Assembly: GCF_000520995.1 (NCBI RefSeq)
Contig: NZ_JACA01000012.1
Location: 208,524 to 272,523, forward strand
Direction: 5' to 3'
Source of the DNA: Aquimarina macrocephali JAMB N27
Lineage (GTDB): Bacteria; Bacteroidota; Bacteroidia; Flavobacteriales; Flavobacteriaceae
Length of the DNA: 64,000 nucleotides
Below the pieces are notes generated by a model that saw only the letters and a list, made by a program, of their open reading frames with translations, searched no databases and had not been told where the DNA came from. Every line of letters starts with the position of its first letter. Position 1 is the first letter of the stretch. Of the stretch, positions 57,401 to 64,000 are shown one piece after another. The position numbers were made by a program, and so were the translations under genes.

Positions 57401-60400
57401 AACAGTCTGAATCTCCTGTTACAAAAGTAATATCAGTAACCTCCAAAAGTGGATCTATTGTAATTGGGAAAGACTCAACACAATCATCCGTAGCTTGATT
57501 TCTAATATATACGGTATATGATCCATCGGTAGCAAAATCAATTTCAAAAGGGATTGCTGCCACTGTAGTAAATGGACCAGCTGGATTTAGACTCCATTCA
57601 TAAGTACCCGAACCACCTGCGATGGCTGTTACCTGAGCCTGAGCGCCAGGTGTTGCAGTACAACTCAACAATCTGAAATCATCATTTATAGTAGCTGTAA
57701 TTGCCGCCGGAGGAGTTAATGATATCGGACCTAATGCTAAATCACAATTAAATCTATCACGTATTATAACATTATGAGGTACTGTAGGATCAACTCCATT
57801 AAATGTATGAGACACATCACTTGTTGGACCAAACGTTACCGCTCCATCTAAAATATAAGTAAAAGGACCTTCACCAGCAGTAGCATTAACAGTTATTCCT
57901 CCATTATCTGCCGGACAGGCAGGATCTATTCCAACAAGGTTTCCTGCTAGTGCTTCATATGCATTGACAGTTATAGTATTTGATAATGCCGTACAGCCTA
58001 ATCCATCTACTACTTCTATCTGATAAGTTCCGGGAGTCGTAATTCCTGTTACAGGATTAGGTATCCCAGCTTGAGGAGCTGTTCCTACTAAATTAAAGGT
58101 ATAAGCTCCATCTCCTCCAGTGGGAGTAAACGAAATGCTAGCTCCTGAATTACAATCTATATCTTTGTCTAAATTAGCCGTAATTGTTAATTCTGGGTTT
58201 ATTGTAAAGTTCACTGTATTAGAAGTACATGTACTTCCTGTATTAGTAACTGTTACTGTATGTGCTCCTGGAGTAAGATTAGGAATCTCAAATGTGTTTG
58301 CAGGTGCGCCTAAAAATACAACTGCCACTGGAGCACCACCATCTAAACTATAGGTAAAAGGACCGACAGGTGCTGGAACTCCTAAAGTAATAGTAATTCT
58401 CTGTGTAGCTGGATCTGCAGGAGTATAACATGCGTCTCCTCCAGCCACTGCAGCAATACTAGGTACAGCTGTAACTGGTACAATTACCTGCTGGTTAATT
58501 TCACAAGCTGTTGTAGGGTCACTTCCATCACGCGCAAAAACAGTATACGTTCCTGGTGCTAAAGGACCAAACACATTACCCGACTGATACGGTGTAATTA
58601 TTGCAACACCTGCAGCATCTCGTAATTGATATTCGTAACCTCCTCGTCCTCCTGTAACATTTACAGTAATAAAACCTGTTGGATTACCACAATCTGCAGC
58701 ATCTATGCCAAAAGGATCAAAACTAAATGGATCTGTTGGCTCTGTAATATCGACTGTAGTCGTTGTAGAACAATTTACAGATGGTGCAGAAAGACTTGTA
58801 TCTGTAACTGTAATCGTATAGGTACCTGCAGATAGTGAACCAATCGTTACAGGAGTTACTCCTGCTCCTGCTCCTGCTGGAACAACTGTAGGGCCAGTAA
58901 CTGTATATGTATAGGCAGCACTATTACCAACAGTGAAAGATAATATACCATCACTCGCTCCAACACAATTTACAGGTTTATCCTGCGAAGCACTTGTAAT
59001 TTGTATTTCAGGAACTGCAGTTCCTGTAAAACTTTCTGTATTAACACATTGGGTATCACTTCTTCTGGCTGTAACTGTATAAAGTACTCCATTAGTAAAC
59101 GTATAAGCTGTTGTAGTACTAAATGCTGTTGTACCTGTAGCACCAGCTCCTGTAGCAGGGTCTGGTGTAATACTATATTCATAAAATGCAGGAGCTGTTA
59201 ATGCTGGTAAAGCAGAAACTACAACATCCACAGTTTGATTTGTACAATTTTGATCTCCCGGTGTGATGGTTACACTATCAACTTCTAATCTTGGATCTAT
59301 AGTAATTGGGAAAGGTGTTAAACAATCATCAGTAGCTTGGTTTCTAATATATAAAGTATAAGATCCGTCACTCGCAAAATCAATTTCAAAAGGAACCGCT
59401 CCTACTGCTGTAAAAGGACCTGCTGGGTTTAAACTCCACTCATAAGTTCCCGAACCACCTGTAATAGCAGTTACCTGGGCCTGAGCTCCTGGAGTTGCTG
59501 TACAACTCAATAGTCTGAAATCATCATTTATCGTGGCTGTAATACTAGCTGGTGTTGTAAAGGTCACATCTGGAGTAACTGTAAAATCACAACCAAATCC
59601 ATCTTGCACAGTAACCGTATGAGATACCGATGGGTCTACATTATTAAAAGTTTCAGTAGTATTAGCAGAAGGCCCGATAGTTACCTCTGATGCTGTTCCT
59701 TGATCGAGAATATAGGTAAAAGGCCCTGTCGACCCAGCACCAATAGTAACTTGGATAGATCCGCTATCTGCGTTACAAGCAGGGTTAATAGGTGTAGCTG
59801 TTGCCGTAATTGCCGTATAAGGGCTTACATCTACACTACCAGCCGCTATAGTACAACTATTATCAAGATCATCAACAAATACTGGGTAATTACCCGCAGT
59901 AGTCGCTCTAAATTGATAAGTCGTTCCTGTTATGGGTGCTAATACAGTACCCAAAAAATCTGCCTGGGTATTAAATGCAAAATTACCAGAACCTCCTGTT
60001 ACCGTAACCTCGTATATTGCAATAAATTGATCAGGATCAAACGGTGGAGCTAATGGATCATAACTTGGATGTAATGGATCATTAAGGTTCGGATCAGGTT
60101 GATACCCGGGATTACAATGTAAATCCTCAACAAGTCTCACTGTAGCCGAAAATGCTGCAGGGTCATTTATTGTAACAACAAAAACCTCAGAGCAGCTACC
60201 ATCGGCTGATAATACCTGTACATTATAAGTATCAGGATTAAGCCCGGTAAATGTATGGTTTGGAACCGTTGTAGGTCCCTCTGTATCATTAAAAGTCGTT
60301 GAAGTACTATTAATAATATATCTATAATTAACTTGGGAATCATCAACTGTTATTTCAATCCTTCCTTGATCACCTGGACATGTAGGAGAAGTTGGAGTAA

Positions 60401-63002
60401 CTGTTTCTCTTGCATCTAATTCGTCTAAAAAGATAGTTTCCTGAAAAACACAAGCTGTAGGCAAACCTCCAACTTGACGAACATTAACAGCATATGTTCC
60501 TACTTCTGTTAATCCTGTAAACTCTGCTGAAGCCTGATACCCAATTACTGTGTTTGTTATTGGTGTAATTAATTGATATTCGTATTGAAGAGAGGAATTT
60601 TGAACTCGTATTGTTCCTGGCGTACTACAAATGATTTGTCGTACAACTGTAAGATCAGGATCAAAATTATTCTGAAATACATTAAAGTAAAAAGGTATGG
60701 TACAATTACTATCAAAAGTGGCATTAATTCTATATTCTCCTGCTTGTGAAATTGTAAAACTATTAATATCTGTACTTACCGTTACCCAATCACCATCACA
60801 TCCTGCATCTGTAGTAGGGCAATTAGGATCTCTTGTTACTGCAGGACAAGCAGCAGGATCTAATCGCTGCCATTCAACCGTAGTTCCAATAGGAAAACCT
60901 AACGTATTTCCTGGGGTTGGAACAGTTAATGTAGTCCCTGCTCCACATAAAAAAATCTCCGGTAGTGGATCTCCGGTACTCGGACAAGTTCTAATATTAC
61001 CATTTACATTGGGGTTTGATACTAAATCATTTGCTATTTGTATAATAGGGTTTACTACAGTATTAAAAGCATCAACAACAAAGGTTTGTTGTTTATCCTG
61101 ACAACCTGGTGCACCGGTCTCAGTAACTATATATGTTCCTGCGGCTGTAACTACTAAATCTCTATTAGTGCCTATAACAACTCCTGGATTACTAGCGTTT
61201 ACCCATTCATAAGAAGTAAAACCTGCTCCCGCTGTAAGCGTTAAAGAACCCGTACATATAAACGCTGGTTGGCTTTCTGTAAAACAAATACCATCATTAA
61301 CCAAAACGTTAGATGTACCTGTAATGTCAAACTGACACGCATCTTGTTCCAAAATACTTTCTTCACCAGTTTGTGTAATACCAGATTCAACTCCTGTATA
61401 GGTTGAAATTGCTACATTATTAATTTGATTAGAACAAGCATCTCGCAAGTCGGCACAGGTGGCTACAACACTAACTCCAAAACGAACAGTATGAATCCCT
61501 CCATTACGAACAATTAATGGATCTGCTATTGTAATATCTATCTGTCGGTTTGTACCATTAGGAGTAGCAACTATTCCTGGATTACTAGTAGTTATACTAC
61601 CTAATGTAAAATCAACATTATCAGGAAGCACATCCCTAATACTTGCTGCAGTAATATCCTCATTACCTTGATTCTCTATAGTAAGTTCATAAAACAACTG
61701 ATCTGCAAAATTTACAGGAGATCCTGTAATATCAATGCCATTATTATCTAACACTCGCTTGGTAACCGTAAGCTCAGGTTCAATAATTTCTATTTGAAAT
61801 GAATTGAAAAACACACTATACGCATCACCAGCAGAAGTTGTTCTAAAACTAGCAGAAGTTTGATCATTACCAATAACTGTTCTACCCGGATTCGGAATAT
61901 CAAAAATATCGGCATCAAATCCTAAAGTGTTTATTGAAGATGGAGTTCTATCTGGAGTCAATGGATTCGCAGTGGTAACATATTGACCATCTATAGAAAT
62001 CGAACTGTCATAAAAATTATTATTAGGATTAGCGGGAGTTGTAAAAATATTTTGCCAGGCAGTATCTGGTCTTTGCACTTGAAATATGTCTCCTAAAAAA
62101 GGTCTATCACCCTCTAACGTAGCAATCGAATATCGCGCACGAACTGGTAAAGGTGCAGGTAAAGTCTGAAAACCAGTATATGAAAAAGTTTGAAGTGGAT
62201 TACCCGGAGCAATCACTAAATATCCATTATTTGTACTTATAAATTTTGCTGATAAGGTAGGGTCTTCATAAGCAACTACCAGTACCCATCCCCCAGCTAT
62301 ACCGTTGGCATTAAATCCAGAAAAACCTGTAGAAGCACGCATATCTGCAACAGTATATGTTCCATTTGCATTCCCTGCCCCAAGCCCTTGTATTAGTGTT
62401 GTAACATCTGCATAACATACATACGGAATATCTATTGCTGCAGTATTACTTGGATTGGTGGCAGTATTACGATATCCATCATAAATCACTTGTGTCTGAG
62501 TAGGTGGAATAGTAACATACCCACCACCACCAGGTGGTCTAATTTTTATAGTTCTAAAATCAGGTCTATTATCAGGAAAAGGTAAACCCGTATACTGAAC
62601 AAAACGAGTATCAGACGGGTTCATTTGTACAAAATATGATGCCGACCAATATAATCCTGCATATGCAATCCTTTCACAACCAGATGTTAACTCAAGTTCT
62701 GCACTACTGGAACTAAATGTACTCCCATCTCCATCTATATCTATATACCCAAAGGTTTTTGCATTGTTAGAAGCGTTTCCATTATAGTTATCATTAGGTG
62801 TAAAACCACTTTGGTTTAGTCCAATAATAGCATTACCAATTATTTTAAGCTCTCCATTAATTCTTAACGTACTATTAGGTACCTCGGTAAAGGGGACCTG
62901 AGCTGATATTTGTTGTACGCCTATCATTAAAAAAACCAAAACGATAGCAGATTTCAGTCTAAGTTTCATAAGCCGTGGGGTGTTTGGGTATTTAGTCATC
63001 AT
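48423..63002 (-). CDS. SprB-like giant repeat adhesin with T9SS type B sorting domain
   Basis: A 4859-aa exported protein. Signal peptide near residues 12-35 (MKLRLKSAIVLVFLMIGVQQ; an ATG at codon 12 is an alternative start). Residues 36-410 form an N-terminal domain also found before DUF11 modules. A DUF11 domain follows (about 415-525: PELTVTKRVLDNNGIDITGS ... LFYELTIENQGNEDITAA). From about 560 to 4640 run dozens of SprB/PKD-like beta repeats of 80-110 residues with cores such as CxGxxDGxxxxxVTGGxGPYxYxL and GTYTITVTDxxGC. The last 90 residues (IPNYFTPDSPNSTAEDRFWY ... VIVFDRYGRMLAEFKGDQQG) are the type B CTD of gliding-motility adhesins. It is expected to be moved along the surface by the gliding machinery (inference). 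Confidence 0.92.
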   Translation of the reverse strand: MMTKYPNTPRLMKLRLKSAIVLVFLMIGVQQISAQVPFTEVPNSTLRINGELKIIGNAIIGLNQSGFTPNDNYNGNASNNAKTFGYIDIDGDGSTFSSSSAELELTSGCERIAYAGLYWSASYFVQMNPSDTRFVQYTGLPFPDNRPDFRTIKIRPPGGGGYVTIPPTQTQVIYDGYRNTATNPSNTAAIDIPYVCYADVTTLIQGLGAGNANGTYTVADMRASTGFSGFNANGIAGGWVLVVAYEDPTLSAKFISTNNGYLVIAPGNPLQTFSYTGFQTLPAPLPVRARYSIATLEGDRPFLGDIFQVQRPDTAWQNIFTTPANPNNNFYDSSISIDGQYVTTANPLTPDRTPSSINTLGFDADIFDIPNPGRTVIGNDQTSASFRTTSAGDAYSVFFNSFQIEIIEPELTVTKRVLDNNGIDITGSPVNFADQLFYELTIENQGNEDITAASIRDVLPDNVDFTLGSITTSNPGIVATPNGTNRQIDITIADPLIVRNGGIHTVRFGVSVVATCADLRDACSNQINNVAISTYTGVESGITQTGEESILEQDACQFDITGTSNVLVNDGICFTESQPAFICTGSLTLTAGAGFTSYEWVNASNPGVVIGTNRDLVVTAAGTYIVTETGAPGCQDKQQTFVVDAFNTVVNPIIQIANDLVSNPNVNGNIRTCPSTGDPLPEIFLCGAGTTLTVPTPGNTLGFPIGTTVEWQRLDPAACPAVTRDPNCPTTDAGCDGDWVTVSTDINSFTISQAGEYRINATFDSNCTIPFYFNVFQNNFDPDLTVVRQIICSTPGTIRVQNSSLQYEYQLITPITNTVIGYQASAEFTGLTEVGTYAVNVRQVGGLPTACVFQETIFLDELDARETVTPTSPTCPGDQGRIEITVDDSQVNYRYIINSTSTTFNDTEGPTTVPNHTFTGLNPDTYNVQVLSADGSCSEVFVVTINDPAAFSATVRLVEDLHCNPGYQPDPNLNDPLHPSYDPLAPPFDPDQFIAIYEVTVTGGSGNFAFNTQADFLGTVLAPITGTTYQFRATTAGNYPVFVDDLDNSCTIAAGSVDVSPYTAITATATPINPACNADSGSIQVTIGAGSTGPFTYILDQGTASEVTIGPSANTTETFNNVDPSVSHTVTVQDGFGCDFTVTPDVTFTTPASITATINDDFRLLSCTATPGAQAQVTAITGGSGTYEWSLNPAGPFTAVGAVPFEIDFASDGSYTLYIRNQATDDCLTPFPITIDPRLEVDSVTITPGDQNCTNQTVDVVVSALPALTAPAFYEYSITPDPATGAGATGTTAFSTTTAYTFTNGVLYTVTARRSDTQCVNTESFTGTAVPEIQITSASQDKPVNCVGASDGILSFTVGNSAAYTYTVTGPTVVPAGAGAGVTPVTIGSLSAGTYTITVTDTSLSAPSVNCSTTTTVDITEPTDPFSFDPFGIDAADCGNPTGFITVNVTGGRGGYEYQLRDAAGVAIITPYQSGNVFGPLAPGTYTVFARDGSDPTTACEINQQVIVPVTAVPSIAAVAGGDACYTPADPATQRITITLGVPAPVGPFTYSLDGGAPVAVVFLGAPANTFEIPNLTPGAHTVTVTNTGSTCTSNTVNFTINPELTITANLDKDIDCNSGASISFTPTGGDGAYTFNLVGTAPQAGIPNPVTGITTPGTYQIEVVDGLGCTALSNTITVNAYEALAGNLVGIDPACPADNGGITVNATAGEGPFTYILDGAVTFGPTSDVSHTFNGVDPTVPHNVIIRDRFNCDLALGPISLTPPAAITATINDDFRLLSCTATPGAQAQVTAIAGGSGTYEWSLNPAGPFTTVAAIPFEIDFATDGSYTVYIRNQATDDCVESFPITIDPLLEVTDITFVTGDSDCSAQTIEVTATGVPAGPTYTYSVVPAPVSGNATTGVFVLNRAVTYTFTATRGDNQCSYDEDYRQELVPEIQITNAVETSPTTCIGGSDGALSFTVGNSANFTYTITGPIVVPGGAGVGVTPVNVGSLEDGVYTIIVTDSNLAGGSPPNCQATTTVTITQPDPITFTIDPVVQDCAADTNTVTISAVAGGSGTGYTYVLNDSGGTPLGASRPVNQPYNNVPNATGYEIIVTDGAGCPSAPQTFDINQLPQLDASVNASSDFCLDDGTVSFTIDIDGTDSGTPDYTYNVTRSGIVVIPDTNVGALTTFTTTPDLTLPGDYIITITDSNGCPVVLPTQTIAPAVELVVTQVADNTCDALGNPVPAEFSFAVNGGYTPYDIAVSINGGAFADHLTNATTPFANYTNGTAGSYVFRVTDDRGCTFTTTPFTVTVPAVININAPTVNLDCDGDTGTAVINVTGTEGPYEIDFQNTGTFVTITGTQITFPNLGEAIYPFTVRSNRGCTDTGTVEITTPDPITEVSRTETPVTCGGSVVITDLGAIDFEIAGGTANYTYTLVTAANFAVLPLVPAATAATTPNPVTTGTTVRFEGLDFGQYFIFVTDTNGCTDNGPFGPFNIFSPPNDLVQNITVSATCPGGVTFEIDVQGGSGINPPANPPPGFDIRIVGEPSPGLGDFVPLDDSVGGATAVDANTPIRDHTYSGLDFNRTYILEVRDNATNCLYQEMVPAIAPPSEPSIINDVVTDVSCNETPALDDGSVTFDVSAYDPTVTEISWEVFNAFTNVSLGAAYTGSDNTTPSPAVPNVPVTINNIPPGQYYVTIREVDGTMCPARYDFTIDLPVPITSTATNQTPANGCGTNAQVIMNTNGGTPFAIPPTADGYQYALIADDGFGAPVTTPTLLADFPLLSNVIDLGSTNGQVQHIFVIDDNGCTFGPVTVTTVANPLPTITSANFIDDCAYDNSNVIRIQATGLGTLTYQIDGGTAVVGSIDNNNHEFTVSTPGTYTIGVTDETGCTVTTPVDVYGPLQISAAFTVAPDCTNATGTITTTITSGTIQGTETYVLQDSGGTPTGNVTGVATGIFTGVAPGSYLVEITDDGRGVAPGCSFTAPVSIEAPTLPVLLAQPNTSVTCNGDTDGVVNAVLDPATEDLTATYQYEIIAPIVVAPQASPQFTGLAAGTYTVRVTATEANGALSVLCTDDQDYIIDDPSVITATGTAQDPLTCGAGNTVSPGTIAITIDATTGTGPDFFVTVTQPDGIVRTRIPVPTPIPAPPATALLIDAPVDGVYNITVFDSNNCSLVLAPVPIAPLPVMSDPTVTAGTPINCVTNVQPVTVSITGGTGPFDFAETSGAVVTQTVAAGTGNVDPPPGVQTIATFNLPGVGNYVFEITDTATGCTIQTPTFNVPEYDTIEATIAPLTNITCVNDLTAGEVTLTVTGYTGAYTYNATNATTGTVTPGAGNTATGPITISGLEAGDITVVVTAAAPLLCDDTSNVVTISAPAPLTLSPLSISTPDCNNPLSVVTMEANGGVGPYNFAAEAGTLVPGPPPATPAVFALTDTFSLDPTTSLDWVIYVQDANGCIVPTQIAIPAVTAPPTLNPIPLFVDDACNFDNNYTFTVTATSNVPAPGTGDLTYQLNMITPVATVGPQVPGSVNNNTHEFTVTAPGTYRVFVYDENGCPSASQDITVYPELLVTATFTDPTCRASDATVVATVSGGSATPGNWTFSLVDAGTGTPIAGVTQAVGVPGANDVTFSNVPPGNHRVEVNDSAIGPNPPAPGGCPATFNITVPTFLDPIPSGTPTPVSCFSGTDGTILVSLDPTADDNPPYQYEIVAGPVLIGPQSNPLFENLPAGTYDIVATSDKGCSNAPAIQVVVGGPMAVLAASGLPGSYTCSLTNDPVSPIIIVTITGGTAPYDVSYTGPSSSGSETDVVDSDLVTPGVQYEITAPVAGTYTITVVDDNNCAVADFDVIQPVFPVMSNPTVNAGPAIDCNTNTQDVTVTITGGVGPFNFVETTGVIPPDNNVVSGGATTTSTTFSLPGLPTPGSYIFEIFDIGTGCSILTPQYDVPVYDTIEATIALGNDITCFNTAPADGSVVLTVTGYTGAYSYNATNTTTGTVTPGVGNTATGTHTITGLEAGNIEVVVTATATPFCSTPTNTVAITQPPVINLTVNQIQDETCTPGDDATVEAVAGGGTGALQYQLENAGGGILVPFGTDPRFGGFLLDAGTAPAGIDYVVRVRDTRGCEVTGTINIQPPTPLGLNAIAPTLLACSDSEDGTITATATGGQGPGTYFFMLTFPDGSQSAAVASTTDTFQWIDLKPGNYIVTVTDNLACEFAQNPVVINAPPVVTIDVVQGPITCLAPSPNPITVTAGGGTPGGYVFSSDGVTFVAGNISPTVHEFTLPAGDYNFFVRDVNGCVSPASNTIPVRDPVPLATTLDLSNTFIVCFGEPTGSIDASVTGGLGNYGYRVTGTDYLGNAVTLPGPLATDTQTTSFFGDLPAGTYTYTVTSGDCVDSVTPFDITQPAEFIAEAFATPISCNGETDGTIRVTAVGGTAQYYFSLYNSAGTAVFTFIEDESETPLNEHTFIDLPADTYRVEVEDDNGCPRTIIDIQIIEPAPILATVNSTTPEDCAGDMNGTATLSITGGLPPANPADPSYFWSIDGVNYQPVTDPANLFIDNLPGGTTTVFIRDSQNNANCQGAFNIDIEPGVNLAGELVPELVCPIFDYSDPANPVMTSEEQYLVSFDIVEEAQGLGIIYTLNGINGTPNPPNNSNLTGNFEVIPGEYEGIMEFQGCTRTVDTIEILEYTPLAIPVAQMTNNPEDPNEYQIIASGGRPFENTPFYAFSFTMLEDGMTLDQLEPSDYTELDGNIFVIRQTADYVLRVVDADGCEVLTIQNLTYINIRIPNYFTPDSPNSTAEDRFWYPRQITPNIDDPFFFENMEVIVFDRYGRMLAEFKGDQQGWDGLYQGKQLPSGDYWYSIILNDVDNREFTGHFTLYR
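50950..54570 (-). repeat. Higher-order duplication B in the SprB-like gene, about 1.95-kb offset
   Basis: Two multi-repeat blocks, about 52950-54570 and 50950-52620, encode the same series of domains: DDxCxxDNxx, NNNxHEFTVxxPGTY, CxGxxDGxxxxxLDPxxxD, VMSxPTVxAG, then YDTIEATIA with VTLTVTGYTGAYTYNATNAT in copy 1 and VVLTVTGYTGAYSYNATNTT in copy 2. The offset is about 650 residues. Confidence 0.8.
56930..59810 (-). repeat. Higher-order duplication A in the SprB-like gene, about 1.85-kb offset
   Basis: Blocks at about 58730-59810 and 56930-57950 share long near-identical runs, for example ATINDDFRLLSCTATPGAQA in both copies, then GGSGTYEWSLNPAGPF and YIRNQATDDC. Later EIQITxAxx and LSFTVGNSAxxTYTxTGP also repeat in the same order. 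The offset is about 620 residues. Confidence 0.85.
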
Positions 63003-63017
63003 AATCTCTTTCTTACA

Positions 63018-64000
63018 TTATTGAATTTTCAATATATAAAGATCTCCATCATACGAATTGTTTACGTTAGAAAATAAACTTTGTTTAGCTTCATCAAGAT
63101 TGTCATGTCTCTTTAAGTAAACGTATATATAGTTGTCTTTGGGGTTCCTGAAATATTGAGGCTCTAATCCTTGAGATCGTAGCTTCGCCATTCCTCTTTC
63201 AAAGTAATTTTCTCTCTTGAAAATATTAGTAATCAGATAATATCCATTTTCAATATTATGTCCTCCGATATATGATAAACTCTCTGTTAATACTGTATCA
63301 TCCTTAACTGTATCCTTGATAAGTCGAGTTTCTTGTAATAGCTTTTTATAGGATTCTACTCTACTCTTGGCAATGTGCAATATCCACATATCACCAAAGT
63401 ATCTGTTATCAATATTATTTAAATACTTTTCTGTCGCCTCATCCCTGTTTGTATAACTTTCTATAGCTACATACTGGAATTGATTTTCTGGGTTAAGTAT
63501 TATTTTAGAATCATTGAATCCTAAATCTTTTAAAGTTCCTGAGAATTTATCAGCATATGTTCCTCCCTTAAATACATTACCAATTAAGTAATATCCTTCT
63601 GGGTATCCAGGTATATATTTGGTTGCGATTTGAGCTTCTGGTCTTGTTGTTTCTGCAAATTTCACAAATCTATTTTTAGCTGTTAATCTTTTAGAACTAG
63701 CAGGATCAGCTTCTCTTTTAGCCTCATCGGCATCATCATTCATACTAACAAGTGATTCTAAAAGCTTGCTAAATTCACGTTTATCCACATTTAAGTTGGT
63801 AGTTAGTAATGAATCTCTACGAGCAAATATCTTACTTGTGATTCGACTACTATTATCCAATTCTTTCTTAATCTCATCTAAGCCTTCTTCGTTTGCAGTT
63901 GTTGTTGCTTTTGCTGCTTCTTGTTTTAATCTTTCTGCCTCAGCAAGACGAGCTGCTTCTGCTGCTGCTTCATCTGCCAGTCTCTTCTCTTCTGCTAAAC
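63018..64000 (-). CDS. SPOR-like repeat protein upstream of the SprB-like gene (partial)
   Basis: The minus frame is open from the stop at 63018 to the window edge, so the N-terminus is missing. The visible part begins with an Ala/Glu-rich coiled-coil-like stretch (LAEEKRLADEAAAEAARLAE and on). It ends in two SPOR-like units: GYYLIGNVFKGGTYADKF with YVAIESYTNRDEATEKYLNN, and GYYLITNIFKRENYFERGMA with IYVYLKRHDNLDEAKQSLF. Such domains bind denuded peptidoglycan or serve as protein-protein modules. It is 15 bases upstream of the SprB-like ATG, so the genes share a transcript. By position it may correspond to SprD of the sprCDBF operon, which is inference only. Confidence 0.7.
   Translation of the reverse strand, partial: LAEEKRLADEAAAEAARLAEAERLKQEAAKATTTANEEGLDEIKKELDNSSRITSKIFARRDSLLTTNLNVDKREFSKLLESLVSMNDDADEAKREADPASSKRLTAKNRFVKFAETTRPEAQIATKYIPGYPEGYYLIGNVFKGGTYADKFSGTLKDLGFNDSKIILNPENQFQYVAIESYTNRDEATEKYLNNIDNRYFGDMWILHIAKSRVESYKKLLQETRLIKDTVKDDTVLTESLSYIGGHNIENGYYLITNIFKRENYFERGMAKLRSQGLEPQYFRNPKDNYIYVYLKRHDNLDEAKQSLFSNVNNSYDGDLYILKIQ

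Noticed and set aside
48423..63002. Many plus-strand open frames of 60-136 codons antisense to the giant adhesin (for example 52822-53232 and 60697-61101)
   Set aside because: They mirror the repetitive low-complexity coding of the opposite strand, have no family features, and one continuous minus-strand frame covers the whole interval.
1..64000. tRNA, rRNA, prophage, toxin-antitoxin or defence genes
   Set aside because: Looked for on both strands; nothing in the coding or intergenic sequence supports any of these.

Overview
The window comes from a low-GC (roughly one third G+C), AT-rich member of the Bacteroidota, most likely a marine gliding Flavobacteriaceae species, possibly Aquimarina-like (the genus is inference). 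Supporting evidence: a SprB-type giant adhesin with a type IX secretion (T9SS) type B C-terminal domain beside a PorP/SprF-type partner; several flavobacterial families (DUF4837, DUF6909-like, MG2/plug protein); flavobacterial Tex, HolB and MltD versions; and repeated matches to the Bacteroidota -7 box TAnnTTTG just upstream of genes. No rRNA, tRNA or CRISPR array was seen.

Region 1 (1-23.9 kb) is a surface-polysaccharide locus, almost all on the minus strand. In transcription order it holds a Wzz-like co-polymerase (broken), dTDP-L-rhamnose genes rfbD/rfbB/rfbA/rfbC interleaved with manA and manC, an LRR lipoprotein, a FkbM methyltransferase, a Wzx flippase, two polymerase/ligase-like membrane proteins, glycosyltransferases, an AlgI/AlgJ-like O-acetylation pair, gmd with an RMD-like reductase, ugd, a UDP-glucuronate decarboxylase, and the start of an initiating sugar-phosphate transferase. 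The precursors implied are dTDP-L-rhamnose, GDP-mannose, a GDP-6-deoxyhexose, UDP-glucuronate and UDP-xylose, assembled by a Wzx/Wzy-type route. One GT4 gene (5061-6170) is inverted.

Region 2 (23.9-30.3 kb) is a disrupted junction. A degraded IS630-family element (24455-27472, perfect 12-bp ends, TA flanks) contains a second, ISNCY-like element with a frameshifted transposase. The nest lies between two tandem paralogous Wzz-like genes. The downstream paralog has an in-frame TAA exactly where its family continues; the upstream one is intact and follows a DUF6909/nucleosidase-like gene. The 570 bases between the IS and the broken gene are rich in perfect dyads.

Region 3 (30.3-46.6 kb) is chromosomal housekeeping: GH3-like protein, M23 peptidase, TatA, DUF2306 membrane protein, AraC-type membrane regulator, Tex, an MG2/plug-domain outer-membrane protein, DUF4837 lipoprotein, MltD-like transglycosylase, phosphoglycerate kinase, a 58-aa two-helix membrane protein, HolB and a DoxX-like protein. 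Hairpin terminators follow tatA, pgk and the DoxX gene.

Region 4 (46.6-64 kb) is a T9SS surface-adhesin locus: a 16-bp inverted-repeat element, a decayed T9SS cargo gene of which mainly the sorting domain is left, a PorP/SprF-like protein, a 4859-residue SprB-like adhesin with higher-order internal duplications, and a SPOR-like protein running off the right edge. The last three read as one operon on the minus strand, resembling the sprD-sprB-sprF arrangement of gliding flavobacteria.
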